From: Epilithonimonas sp. JDS
GTDB lineage: Bacteria > Bacteroidota > Bacteroidia > Flavobacteriales > Weeksellaceae
Length of the DNA: 64,000 nt
Assembly: GCF_021261315.1 (NCBI RefSeq)
Contig: NZ_JAJSAX010000001.1
Span: forward strand, 1,054,001 to 1,118,000
Reading direction: 5' to 3'
The notes beneath the pieces were generated by a model. The model was not told the origin of the DNA. It saw only the letters and a program-made list of their open reading frames with translations, and did no database searches. Numbering within the stretch: the stretch's first letter is position 1; every line of letters begins with the position of its first letter. The position numbers and the translations under genes are program-made. Below, piece by piece: positions 27,843 through 35,611 of the stretch.

Positions 27843-28679
27843 TTATTTTCCACTTAATAATTCGACCCAATTTTGCAACATCCATTTCTTGATTTGATAA
27901 GGATAATCTTCGTAGAATCTGTTGTCCTCCGTGATAGTATCACCGTTTAAAAAATTTTCCTGTGCTTTTTTGATGATTTCCAGAGCCTCCGGTTTTCTCT
28001 TCAAATAATACAAACTTAACGCTTTGTAATATTGGCAGTCAGAGAATTTGGGATTCTGTTTCAAACTTTCATCAAAATATTTAATCGCTTCATCATAGTT
28101 TTCCCTTTCATAAAAAGTGATTCCGAGATAGAATAATTCCAAAAAATGAGATTCGATTCCATTTTGGATGAAGAGATTGGTCGAAATTTTCAGATTGCTT
28201 TCGGCTTCCTGATATTTATTGAGCTGAATCTGCGACAATGCTTTGTAAAATACATACGAATGATCCATAATAATCCCTTTCGGGTACTTCTTGATCAGGA
28301 CATCCAGATCTGCAATTGCGCCGCCGTAATCCTTTTGGAAGATACATTTGATGAATGCACGATATGAAAGCATGGAGCTGTACTCATCATCGTTTTTTAC
28401 AGCATTATCAAGATATTTCATCCCCAACTCATACTTTTTACTTTTGAATAAAGGCATTGCTTTCTGCTGCCAGAGAAAAGCGTCATTTGGCAAATAGATC
28501 AATGCTGAGTCAAGATATTGCTGATATTTTGTATGAAAATAGGAATACTTGTACGCACCATTCTTCAAATATTTATCATAAATCTCCTTTTTTGTTTGAG
28601 ATTGAAAAAGATTGGGAATGATCAGAATGACCATAATTATAACTCTAGGATTGATTAACGAAGATAGAATTTTCCTCAT
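27843..28679 (-). CDS. Exported TPR protein
   Basis: A 278-residue protein with a signal-like hydrophobic N-terminus (residues 12-27) and at least four tetratricopeptide repeats: residues 60-100 (PLFKSKKYELGMKYLDNAVK), 105-140 (QKDYGGAIADLDVLIKKYP), 150-185 (QLNKYQEAESNLK) and 195-235 (ERENYDEAIKYFDESLKQNP). TPRs bind protein partners. It resembles the TPR gene at 40975-41793 in layout. It starts 1 base after the HExxH gene stops, so the two are cotranscribed and may work together. Confidence 0.85.
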   Translation of the reverse strand: MRKILSSLINPRVIIMVILIIPNLFQSQTKKEIYDKYLKNGAYKYSYFHTKYQQYLDSALIYLPNDAFLWQQKAMPLFKSKKYELGMKYLDNAVKNDDEYSSMLSYRAFIKCIFQKDYGGAIADLDVLIKKYPKGIIMDHSYVFYKALSQIQLNKYQEAESNLKISTNLFIQNGIESHFLELFYLGITFYERENYDEAIKYFDESLKQNPKFSDCQYYKALSLYYLKRKPEALEIIKKAQENFLNGDTITEDNRFYEDYPYQIKKWMLQNWVELLSGK

Positions 28680-28680
28680 A

Positions 28681-29202
28681 TCAGATATTTTCTTTGGTTA
28701 AATTTTCCAGTAGCTCTTCAACTTCCAGTTTTTGTTCAGCGTACTTTATTTGAAGTTCACTTCCTTCGCCCATTCTTGAGTAATAAACCAAAGCTTTTTC
28801 ACCAAAGAATTTGCTGTAATAATCAGAAAGCATCGGAATTTGAGGAAAATTGGTGTGAAAAAGCATTTCGTAATAAGCTTGCCATTCGCGTTCGTTCTTG
28901 TCCACAATCATCATTCTTGGTGATTTCTGACGGACGTGCAACATCTCGTGAGCCAGCATATTTAGAACTAAGGTCAAATCAAAATCGAAGAGATTTCTTG
29001 GGATCATTACGTGTTGCAATTCTCCGAGTTCTCCATTCGCAGTTAGGAGGATTGAGTTCTTTTCTAATTCTTCGCGGAAACCAAAGCCTGCAAAGTTGTC
29101 GTCGTCCAAATCGAATTGATGAATGAGGAATTTGGCGCCGTCTAATATTTCGCCGGTTTCTTTGTAAGCGTTGAGGTTGAATTGTAGTTTTTCGTAGTTC
29201 AT
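28681..29202 (-). CDS. Small zincin-like protein with HExxH
   Basis: A 173-residue cytoplasmic protein with no signal peptide. Residues 85-89 are His-Glu-Met-Leu-His in LNMLAHEMLHVRQKSP, an HExxH metalloprotease-type motif inside a helix. A third ligand may be one of the acidic residues further on (NEREWQAYYEMLFH at about 105-118). The N-terminal part is beta-rich (LLTANGELGELQHVMIPRN). I do not recognise a named family. It is immediately followed by the TPR gene, so the pair may form an enzyme-scaffold unit. Activity is unproven. Confidence 0.75.
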   Translation of the reverse strand: MNYEKLQFNLNAYKETGEILDGAKFLIHQFDLDDDNFAGFGFREELEKNSILLTANGELGELQHVMIPRNLFDFDLTLVLNMLAHEMLHVRQKSPRMMIVDKNEREWQAYYEMLFHTNFPQIPMLSDYYSKFFGEKALVYYSRMGEGSELQIKYAEQKLEVEELLENLTKENI

Positions 29203-29281
29203 TTGTGTTAAAGTTTAATTTGTTCGGAGATGATTCAAATTTACAATTTCGTGGCAAATGTTTCAAAAAAAATACAAATCT

Positions 29282-29399
29282 GCGCCCCGAGCTGAACGGA
29301 GCTCATTTTTGTGATTGCGAGTTGCCAATGTTCAATTTTTGCAAAATCGTCGTTCGCAATCACAAAAATAGCGGGAGTGGAGCGCGGATAAAGGCGCCC
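29282..29399. repeat. Long palindromic intergenic element (type C)
   Basis: A 16-bp perfect inverted repeat, ATTTTTGTGATTGCGA (29305-29320) and TCGCAATCACAAAAAT (29354-29369), is enclosed by an outer pair GCGCC (29282-29286) / GGCGC (29393-29397). Flanking GC-rich strings GAGCTGAACGGAGCT and GCGGGAGTGGAGCGCG look like the intergenic dispersed repeats that recur in flavobacterial genomes. No second copy of this type lies in the window. Confidence 0.7.
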
Positions 29400-29408
29400 A
29401 AAAATAAA

Positions 29409-29432
29409 AAATCCCAGAAAATTCCGGGATTT
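29409..29432 (-). terminator. Terminator of the suf operon
   Basis: AAATCCC (29409-29415) pairs with GGGATTT (29426-29432), with GAA/TTC pairing inside. The A-rich left flank gives a U-run in the minus-strand transcript. Confidence 0.72.
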
Positions 29433-29452
29433 AGATTGTTTATGTTGAAGTT

Positions 29453-30781
29453 TTAAAATTCCATACTTACCTCCAGCTTTTCAGCGAGTAATTTTGAGAC
29501 CTTTAGTTTTAGTGGCTCAATATCAATGTTTTGCATTGCGTCGTTGGCGAAAGCATAAAGCAAAAGTGCTCTGGCTTCTTTCTTGGAAATCCCTCTCGCC
29601 CTCAGATAGAACATCGCATCTGCGTTCAGCTGTCCAACGGTACAACCGTGCGAACATTTCACATCGTCGGCGAAAATCTCCAACTGAGGTTTTGTGTCGA
29701 TGCTTGCGCCTTCGTCCAGAAGAATGTTGTTGTTTTGCTGATATGCATTGGTTTTCTGAGCGATCTTGTTCACGAAAACTTTCCCGTTGAAAACACCGTG
29801 CGATCTGTCTTTGAAGATTCCTTTGTAATTCTGGTAAGATTCGCAATTCGGCGTGTTGTGGTGCACGGCCGTGTGGTGATCTACCAATTGGTCTTTTCCG
29901 ATGATCGTGATCCCGTTCATAAATGAATTGATATTCTCACCATTGTGAATGAAATCCAGATTGTTACGAACCAATTTTCCGCCGAAAGTGAAAGTATTTA
30001 CCGTCGTCAAACTGTCTCTTTCTTGCTTCGCAAAGGTGTGATCTACAAGGAAAGACGTATCGTTGTCATTCTGCAATTTGTGCCAATCGGTTTTTGCATT
30101 TTGATAAGTGAAAATCTCTGTCACAGAGTTGGTTAGCACGAAAGATTCGTCCAAATTGTGATGACTTTCAATGATCTCCACTTTGGCGCCTTCTTCTACG
30201 ATCAAGAGATTTCTTGTGTTGTAGAATGTGTTCTCTTCCTGATTTTGAGAAAGATAGAAGACGTGAATTGGTTTCTCGATTACCACATTTTTCGGAACTC
30301 TCAAAAAGAATCCGAATTTGCAGTAAGCAGAATTCAAGTTCGTGAAAGCCAGATCTTTGTTGGCAATTGTGTTGAAATATTTGTCGAAAACCTCTTTATG
30401 AGCCGCATCGTTCAATGCGTAATTGAAAGAAAGGAACTCTGCATTTCCTATGGAGATCTTGGAAAATTCTTTATGAAGTTTTCCGTTGATGAAAACGATT
30501 CTGTCAAAGTTTTCCTCGCCCAAATGAAGCGCATCCAATTGCTCTCTCGAGATGTGGTGCTCCTCTGTCGGGAAAAAATTGTAGTTTTTCTCCGTGATCT
30601 CTTTTAGGTTGGTGTATTTGTATTCTTCATCTTTTTTGGTCGGAAAACCCTTCAAAGCGAAAGCTTCGAGAGCGGTTTTTCTGTCCTCGTCCAAAAATCT
30701 GTGACGAAGCGTTCCCAAAAAATCTGAATGTTGATCTATTGTCTGTTCAAATAAAGCCATTGTAATGGTTTGATTTTGCAT
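29453..30781 (-). CDS. sufD: Fe-S assembly protein SufD
   Basis: Part of the SufBCD scaffold that builds Fe-S clusters, 442 residues. Family segments are TKKDEEYKYTNLKEI at the N-terminus, the right-handed beta-helix core, and the C-terminal SufB/D signature KCSHGCTVGQLNADAMFYLRARGISKKEARALLLYAFA. It is last in the suf operon, 18 bases after sufC. An ATG seven codons in (30760, MALFEQTID) is an alternative start; neither has a clear ribosome-binding site. Confidence 0.95.
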   Translation of the reverse strand: MQNQTITMALFEQTIDQHSDFLGTLRHRFLDEDRKTALEAFALKGFPTKKDEEYKYTNLKEITEKNYNFFPTEEHHISREQLDALHLGEENFDRIVFINGKLHKEFSKISIGNAEFLSFNYALNDAAHKEVFDKYFNTIANKDLAFTNLNSAYCKFGFFLRVPKNVVIEKPIHVFYLSQNQEENTFYNTRNLLIVEEGAKVEIIESHHNLDESFVLTNSVTEIFTYQNAKTDWHKLQNDNDTSFLVDHTFAKQERDSLTTVNTFTFGGKLVRNNLDFIHNGENINSFMNGITIIGKDQLVDHHTAVHHNTPNCESYQNYKGIFKDRSHGVFNGKVFVNKIAQKTNAYQQNNNILLDEGASIDTKPQLEIFADDVKCSHGCTVGQLNADAMFYLRARGISKKEARALLLYAFANDAMQNIDIEPLKLKVSKLLAEKLEVSMEF

Positions 30782-30799
30782 CTGTTAGAAGATTTGTTT

Positions 30800-31543
30800 T
30801 TAGTTTAAAAGCCAGTCGTAGCCTTTTTCTTCCAATTCTAGTGCTAGAGATTTATCTCCTGTTTTAATAATTTTTCCGTCTGCTAAAACGTGTACGAAAT
30901 CTGGCTGAATGTAGTTCAAAAGTCTTTGGTAGTGCGTGATCAAAAGAACCGCGTTCCCTTCATTCTTGAATTTGTTAACACCATCAGCAACGATTCTCAA
31001 AGCATCGATATCAAGTCCGGAATCTGTCTCGTCCAGGATGGCCAATTTTGGATTCAGCATCATCATTTGGAAGATCTCGTTTCTTTTTTTCTCACCTCCG
31101 GAGAAACCTTCGTTTAGAGATCTGGAAAGGAAATCTTTTTTGATGCCCAGTTGCTCAGATTTTTCACGGATCAGGCCAAGCATTTCTTTTGCGCCCATAT
31201 CTTCCAGTCCATTTGCTTTTCTGGTCTCATTAAGCGCTGCTTTGATGAAGTTGGTAACAGAAACGCCAGGAATCTCAACCGGATATTGGAACGAAAGGAA
31301 AATCCCTTTGTGCGCTCTTTCCTCTGGTGCATCTTCAGCAATATCTTCACCTTCGAAAAGAATGTTTCCTTCGGTTACTTCATAATCTTCTTTCCCTGCG
31401 ATCACAGAGGAAAGTGTAGATTTTCCAGCACCATTCGGTCCCATAATTGCGTGAACCTCGCCTGGTTTGATCTCAAGATTGATTCCTTTTAGTATTTCTG
31501 CGCCGTCTTCAATTTTGGCGTGTAAGTTTTTGATTTGTAACAT
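30800..31543 (-). CDS. sufC: Fe-S assembly ATPase SufC
   Basis: ABC-type ATPase of the SufBCD complex, 247 residues. Walker A is [16 protein letters not shown], the signature region is [17 protein letters not shown], Walker B is [17 protein letters not shown] and the switch histidine is in [28 protein letters not shown] is typical of SufC. ATG at 31543. It lies between a toxin-antitoxin pair and sufD in the operon. Confidence 0.97.
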   Translation of the reverse strand: MLQIKNLHAKIEDGAEILKGINLEIKPGEVHAIMGPNGAGKSTLSSVIAGKEDYEVTEGNILFEGEDIAEDAPEERAHKGIFLSFQYPVEIPGVSVTNFIKAALNETRKANGLEDMGAKEMLGLIREKSEQLGIKKDFLSRSLNEGFSGGEKKRNEIFQMMMLNPKLAILDETDSGLDIDALRIVADGVNKFKNEGNAVLLITHYQRLLNYIQPDFVHVLADGKIIKTGDKSLALELEEKGYDWLLN

Positions 31544-31582
31544 ATTATTTTACACACATTTCTTTTCGTGAAATATGATTTT

Positions 31583-31969
31583 TTATTTTAAATTAATGAT
31601 TTTCAAATTTTTTATCAATGAAAAATGTTGGTCATTTGTCACCAAAGATTTATCGTTCTCAATAGAAATTGCAGCAATCCATATATCATTCTCAGGAATT
31701 GGTGTTCCTTGCTGTTTTAATAAAGATTTTACAGAAGCATAAATTCTTGCAGTTTCTTCGGTAGAATTAATAATAGAAACATTTTCAGTAAATTTCTTTA
31801 TTTGCTCAAAATGCTTTTCTTTTTTTGAAGAGTTTTCGGCTCCGTAAAACAATTCTCCAACTACAAATACTGGAATTTCAAAATCAAAATTCTTCAAAAA
31901 TGATTTTGTTTTTTCGTCTCCCCGAAACAAATCAATGATGATATTTGTATCTAATACATTACCACTCAT
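31583..31969 (-). CDS. PIN-domain toxin, VapC family
   Basis: A 128-residue PIN-domain ribonuclease. The four acidic residues are visible: Asp in NVLDTNIIIDLFRG (two), Glu in VVGELFYGAE, Asp in IPENDIWIAAISIE and Asp in VTNDQHF. VapC toxins cut tRNA or rRNA and are neutralised by the antitoxin. It overlaps the upstream VapB-like gene by 11 bases (31959-31969). The pair sits between sufB and sufC on the same strand, so transcription from the suf promoter is likely. The RNA target is unknown. Confidence 0.88.
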   Translation of the reverse strand: MSGNVLDTNIIIDLFRGDEKTKSFLKNFDFEIPVFVVGELFYGAENSSKKEKHFEQIKKFTENVSIINSTEETARIYASVKSLLKQQGTPIPENDIWIAAISIENDKSLVTNDQHFSLIKNLKIINLK

Positions 31970-32171
31970 TGTCTATATTTTCTGTCCCTTTCTTAATAAC
32001 ACTTTCGATTTCAATTGATTCTTCTTTAGACCAAATTCCGGAAAATTCTTCGATTGCAGGAATCGATTTTTTATTTTTTTTAGATAACAAAAAATCAATA
32101 AAATCATTGACCTCTTCCTTTAATGAATTGGGCAATATTTTTATTTTATTGATTAAAATTGTATTTTCCAT
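31959..32171 (-). CDS. Antitoxin of DUF2281/VapB type
   Basis: A 70-residue protein with the DUF2281 layout: LINKIKILPNSLKEEVNDFIDFLLSKKNKK at the N-terminus, a short linker, and an acidic toxin-binding tail (EEFSGIWSKEESIEIESVI). It overlaps the VapC-type gene by 11 bases. Together they form a type II toxin-antitoxin module. Its DNA-binding half is weakly defined, so self-regulation is uncertain. Confidence 0.82.
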   Translation of the reverse strand: MENTILINKIKILPNSLKEEVNDFIDFLLSKKNKKSIPAIEEFSGIWSKEESIEIESVIKKGTENIDNEW

Positions 32172-32199
32172 ATCTAAATTTTTTCAAATTTACAAAATT

Positions 32200-33648
32200 C
32201 TATCCTACTGAACCTTCAAGCGAAATCTCCAATAATTTCTGAGCCTCAATCGCAAATTCCATTGGAAGCTTGTTCAAAACTTCTTTACTGAATCCATTCA
32301 CAATCAGTGCAATCGCTCTCTCAGTATCGATTCCTCTTTGGTTGCAATAGAAGATTTGGTCTTCACCAATTTTCGAAGTTGTAGCTTCGTGTTCCAATTG
32401 TGCCGTAGGATCCTTGATCTCGATGTAAGGGAAAGTGTGTGCGCCACATTCGTTACCCATCAACAAAGAATCACATTGGGAGAAGTTACGCGCTCCTTTT
32501 GCAGAAGGCATCACTTTTACCAATCCTCTGTATGAGTTTTGAGATTTCCCAGCAGAGATTCCTTTAGAGATAATTGTCGATCTAGAATTTTTACCGATGT
32601 GGATCATCTTCGTTCCTGTATCGGCGTATTGGTGATTGTTCGTCACTGCAATCGAATAAAATTCGCCAATTGAGTTATCTCCTTTCAAGATACAAGATGG
32701 ATATTTCCAAGTCACTGCAGAACCAGTTTCTACCTGAGTCCAAGAAATCTTAGCTCTGTTTTCACAAAGTCCTCTCTTCGTCACAAAATTAAAAACACCT
32801 CCTTTTCCTTCCTCATTTCCTGGATACCAGTTTTGAACGGTCGAATATTTGATCTCAGCGTCATCCATTGCAATTAATTCCACAACAGCAGCGTGTAATT
32901 GATTTTCATCTCTTGATGGTGCTGTACAACCTTCCAGATATGAAACATAACTTCCTGCATCAGCGATGACCAAAGTTCTCTCGAACTGTCCGGTTCCTGA
33001 CTGATTGATTCGGAAATAGGTTGACAATTCCATTGGACATTTCACACCCTTTGGAATGTAACAGAAACTTCCGTCAGAGAAAACTGCGGAGTTAAGTGCT
33101 GCGTAGAAGTTATCGCCTCTCGGAACTACTTTTCCAAGATATTTTTTAACGAGGTCTGGATGGTTCTTGATCGCTTCTGAAATAGAACAGAAGATCACAC
33201 CTTTCTCCAACAAAGTCGCCTGGAAAGTCGTTTTTACGGAAACAGAATCCATTACGATGTCAACTGCAACGTTTGAAAGTCTTTTTTGCTCTTCGATGTT
33301 GATTCCTAGTTTAGCAAAAGTTGCCAAAAGCTCTGGGTCAACTTCGTCAAGACTTGCCAATTCCGGTTTTTTGGTCGGAGCAGCATAATATCTTATCGCT
33401 TGGAAATCCGGTTTTTCATATTTGATGTTGGCCCAATCCGGTTCTGTCATTTTCTGCCAGATTCGGAAAGATTCCAAACGCCATTCCGTCATCCATTCCG
33501 GCTCTTCTTTCTTTGCAGAAATAGCGCGCACGATGTCTTCATTCAGTCCAGTCGGGAAATCATCATACTCGATATCGGTATAAAAGCCCGCCTCATATTC
33601 TTTTGTTTTAAGGTCTTCCCTTAAATCGTCCTCAGTATATTTTGCCAT
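32200..33648 (-). CDS. sufB: Fe-S assembly protein SufB
   Basis: Core of the SufBCD scaffold, 482 residues, normal length. N-terminal [24 protein letters not shown], the beta-helix core with [41 protein letters not shown] and the C-terminal [35 protein letters not shown] are classic SufB. The Cys of YLEGCTAP is the cysteine needed for sulfur transfer. ATG at 33648. It follows the four-helix-bundle cassette and precedes the VapBC pair. Confidence 0.97.
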   Translation of the reverse strand: MAKYTEDDLREDLKTKEYEAGFYTDIEYDDFPTGLNEDIVRAISAKKEEPEWMTEWRLESFRIWQKMTEPDWANIKYEKPDFQAIRYYAAPTKKPELASLDEVDPELLATFAKLGINIEEQKRLSNVAVDIVMDSVSVKTTFQATLLEKGVIFCSISEAIKNHPDLVKKYLGKVVPRGDNFYAALNSAVFSDGSFCYIPKGVKCPMELSTYFRINQSGTGQFERTLVIADAGSYVSYLEGCTAPSRDENQLHAAVVELIAMDDAEIKYSTVQNWYPGNEEGKGGVFNFVTKRGLCENRAKISWTQVETGSAVTWKYPSCILKGDNSIGEFYSIAVTNNHQYADTGTKMIHIGKNSRSTIISKGISAGKSQNSYRGLVKVMPSAKGARNFSQCDSLLMGNECGAHTFPYIEIKDPTAQLEHEATTSKIGEDQIFYCNQRGIDTERAIALIVNGFSKEVLNKLPMEFAIEAQKLLEISLEGSVG

Positions 33649-33673
33649 AATTAATTAAAAATTTAGAAATTAA

Positions 33674-34074
33674 GAGATTTAGAAATTATTACTTTCCTAA
33701 ATTGTTCTTTTCCAAATATTTTATGAAATGATAAACTTCTTTTGTTATTTCTAAACATTCTTCGTTTGTAGTAATAAAAGTCTGTTCATTTATTTTTTCT
33801 AGACTATATAAGACAAATAACATATTTCTTACTTCGGCGCAACTTCCTTTTGCTATCCAAAGAAATCTTATAAATTGTCTGTTACTGCCATATTCTGAGC
33901 CTTCTGCTATATTATTTGATATTGATAAAGTGGCTCTTTTTAATTGGTCTTTAAGTGAAAACTCTTTATTCAGATTTTCATTTTCAAGAAGTTTAAAAAT
34001 TTTAACTGTAAATGAAATAGTTTTCTTGTAAACTGGAAAATTTTCAAATGAAGCAGTCATAATTTCTAAATCTC
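33674..34074. mobile_element. Four-helix-bundle gene cassette with 16-bp inverted repeats
   Basis: GAGATTTAGAAATTAT (33674-33689) and its exact complement ATAATTTCTAAATCTC (34059-34074) flank a single gene. The arms touch the stop and start codons: the left arm ends in the first base of the stop codon and the right arm contains the last bases of the start codon. Outside, both flanks continue with the related unit TTAAGAGATT (33670-33679; and as AATCTCTTAA at 34085-34094). The unit lies between sufA-like and sufB. No transposase is present and no target-site duplication is identified. The mobile nature is an inference. Confidence 0.45.
33689..34060 (-). CDS. Four-helix-bundle protein (S23/Avd type)
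   Basis: A 123-residue helical protein of the 23S rRNA intervening-sequence (S23) family, related in fold to the Avd accessory protein of diversity-generating retroelements. The family core is visible as KDQLKRATLSISNNIAEGSEYGSNRQFIRFLWIAKGSCAEVRNML. Four amphipathic helices span about residues 10-28, 36-54, 60-88 and 95-118. Members form basic pentameric barrels and may bind nucleic acid; the cellular role is not known. It sits inside the suf operon and is boxed by inverted repeats. A second family member is at 49863-50231. Confidence 0.88.
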   Translation of the reverse strand: MTASFENFPVYKKTISFTVKIFKLLENENLNKEFSLKDQLKRATLSISNNIAEGSEYGSNRQFIRFLWIAKGSCAEVRNMLFVLYSLEKINEQTFITTNEECLEITKEVYHFIKYLEKNNLGK

Positions 34075-34094
34075 CTAATAACTTAATCTCTTAA

Positions 34095-34424
34095 TCACAA
34101 AGAGAAACTCTCTCCGCAGCCGCAAGTTCTTGCAGCATTTGGATTGTTAAAAATAAAACCTTTCCCATTCAATCCTCCAGAATATTCCAGAACTGTTCCT
34201 GCAAGATAAAGGATGGATTTTTTCTCAATAATGACTCTTACGCCGTTATCTTCGAAAATTGTGTCGGTTTCATTTTTTATATTATCAAACTTCAAGACGT
34301 ATTCTAGTCCGGAACAACCGCCACTTTTTACGCCTACTCTTATGTAGTCAGTCTCAGGGTTGAAGCCTTCTTCGGTCATCAGCTGAGCCGCCTTAGATTT
34401 TGCCTGATCGCTTACTTGTATCAT
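34095..34424 (-). CDS. HesB/IscA-type Fe-S carrier (SufA-like)
   Basis: A-type Fe-S carrier of 109 residues. The three conserved cysteines are in SGGCSGLEYVLKFD and the C-terminal RTCGCGESFSL (C-x-C). VSDQAKSKAAQLMTEEG is the usual opening. It receives clusters from SufBCD and passes them to apoproteins. It is the first gene of the suf operon, with a matching promoter. IscA, SufA and ErpA cannot be told apart from sequence alone; context favours SufA. Confidence 0.92.
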   Translation of the reverse strand: MIQVSDQAKSKAAQLMTEEGFNPETDYIRVGVKSGGCSGLEYVLKFDNIKNETDTIFEDNGVRVIIEKKSILYLAGTVLEYSGGLNGKGFIFNNPNAARTCGCGESFSL

Positions 34425-34434
34425 TGTTTTTATT

Positions 34435-34483
34435 TAGACTGATTTTAGTCTACAAAAGTACGAACTAATTTCCGCAATCTCAA
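34435..34483 (-). promoter_or_regulatory. suf operon promoter with downstream dyad
   Basis: On the minus strand, TTG (34483-34481), 20 bases, then TACTTTTG (34460-34453) fits the Bacteroidetes promoter. Directly downstream lies the perfect dyad TAGACT (34435-34440) / AGTCTA (34447-34452), between the -7 element and the start codon. This is a place for an operator or a leader hairpin. Confidence 0.65.
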
Positions 34484-34653
34484 ATCGATGACATCTATTT
34501 TTATGATTTTCTATGATGAACCAGTAATGCTTTAGCAATGAAAAACAGTTCGTTAATGTTAAATTCTTATCAAAAAACCAACAATTATTAATTCTGAAAC
34601 TTCTAATAATTAACTTTGCTTGATTTTGTTAATCAAACAATCAGTTTTAAATT

Positions 34654-35610
34654 ATGAAGAAGCTCCTCATTTTGATACTTATGTTTTTCTTTTTCGGAAA
34701 AGTTTTCAGTCAAACCGAAAGATACATCTACCAGACGGAAGTGAATCCAGACACCATCAATCTTGTGAATATGAAAGTTGAGAACACATTTCTGGACATT
34801 AAAGGAAATCAATCATTATTCATCAGCGAAAGCAAATTACTTAGAGATTCCTTGACAACCGTTCTAAGACAACAAGGCATTACAGAAACAAAAAAATCTA
34901 AAAAAGATAAATCCGAATTTCCAAAACTGCCGAATGGGAAATCTATCCAGCCGACTTTCTTCGATTATTTTATTACAAAAAACAGGGATGACAAATCGGT
35001 GAATTTTGTTGAAAGCATTGGATCCAAACAAGTTTACTATCAGGAAGATCGAAAAATGATTTGGGAAGTTTCACCGCAAGTTTCTGATTTTAATAATTAT
35101 AAAGTTCAAAAGGCAATAATGAAATTTGGAGGCAGAACCTGGACAGCATTGTTTACTCCAGATATTAAAATCTCAGATGGACCTTATAAATTCCTTGGTC
35201 TTCCAGGTTTGATCTTAAAATTGGAGGATGACAAAGGCGATTACAGATTCAGCTTTGTGAAGAAGATCAATATTGAAAAAGCCTTTTCCGAAAGCATAAA
35301 ACAAGACGCCAGAAAATCGACAAGAATTAATTTCCAAGGTGACAAAGCATCGGTACGAATGGAAATGGTCAACAATAAAGATCCGGAAATCAACTTCGAC
35401 AGCTTCAACCGAATGAATAACAATGGAAGTGGCAGAATGAATAATGGATTTGGAGGTCAAGGCCAGCAGCCTGGCGGAATGCAAAACGGCGATATGGGCG
35501 GACAACCAGATATGCAAATGGGAAATCCTTCGCAGCAATCTTCGGCGAGTCATGGAAACACAATGAACTTCGGGAATACAAATCCAATAGAACTAAGCAA
35601 CAAATATTAA
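34654..35610 (+). CDS. GLPGLI-family exported protein, first copy
   Basis: A 318-residue exported protein with a signal peptide ending near VFSQ. The family hallmark is in PYKFLGLPGLILKLEDDKGDYRFSF, preceded by KFGGRTWTALFTPDI. GLPGLI proteins are abundant in Bacteroidetes and their function is unknown. A tail of about 60 residues, rich in Asn, Gly, Met and Gln, is inserted before the last NPIEL motif. A TAACTTTG at 34611-34618 may be its -7 element. The next GLPGLI gene starts 1 base after this stop, so they form one unit. Confidence 0.88.
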   Translation: MKKLLILILMFFFFGKVFSQTERYIYQTEVNPDTINLVNMKVENTFLDIKGNQSLFISESKLLRDSLTTVLRQQGITETKKSKKDKSEFPKLPNGKSIQPTFFDYFITKNRDDKSVNFVESIGSKQVYYQEDRKMIWEVSPQVSDFNNYKVQKAIMKFGGRTWTALFTPDIKISDGPYKFLGLPGLILKLEDDKGDYRFSFVKKINIEKAFSESIKQDARKSTRINFQGDKASVRMEMVNNKDPEINFDSFNRMNNNGSGRMNNGFGGQGQQPGGMQNGDMGGQPDMQMGNPSQQSSASHGNTMNFGNTNPIELSNKY

Positions 35611-35611
35611 T

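Noticed and set aside
29494-30607. Several 60-150-codon frames opposite sufD
   Set aside because: All are antisense shadows of sufD; its SufB/D motifs fix the correct strand and frame.
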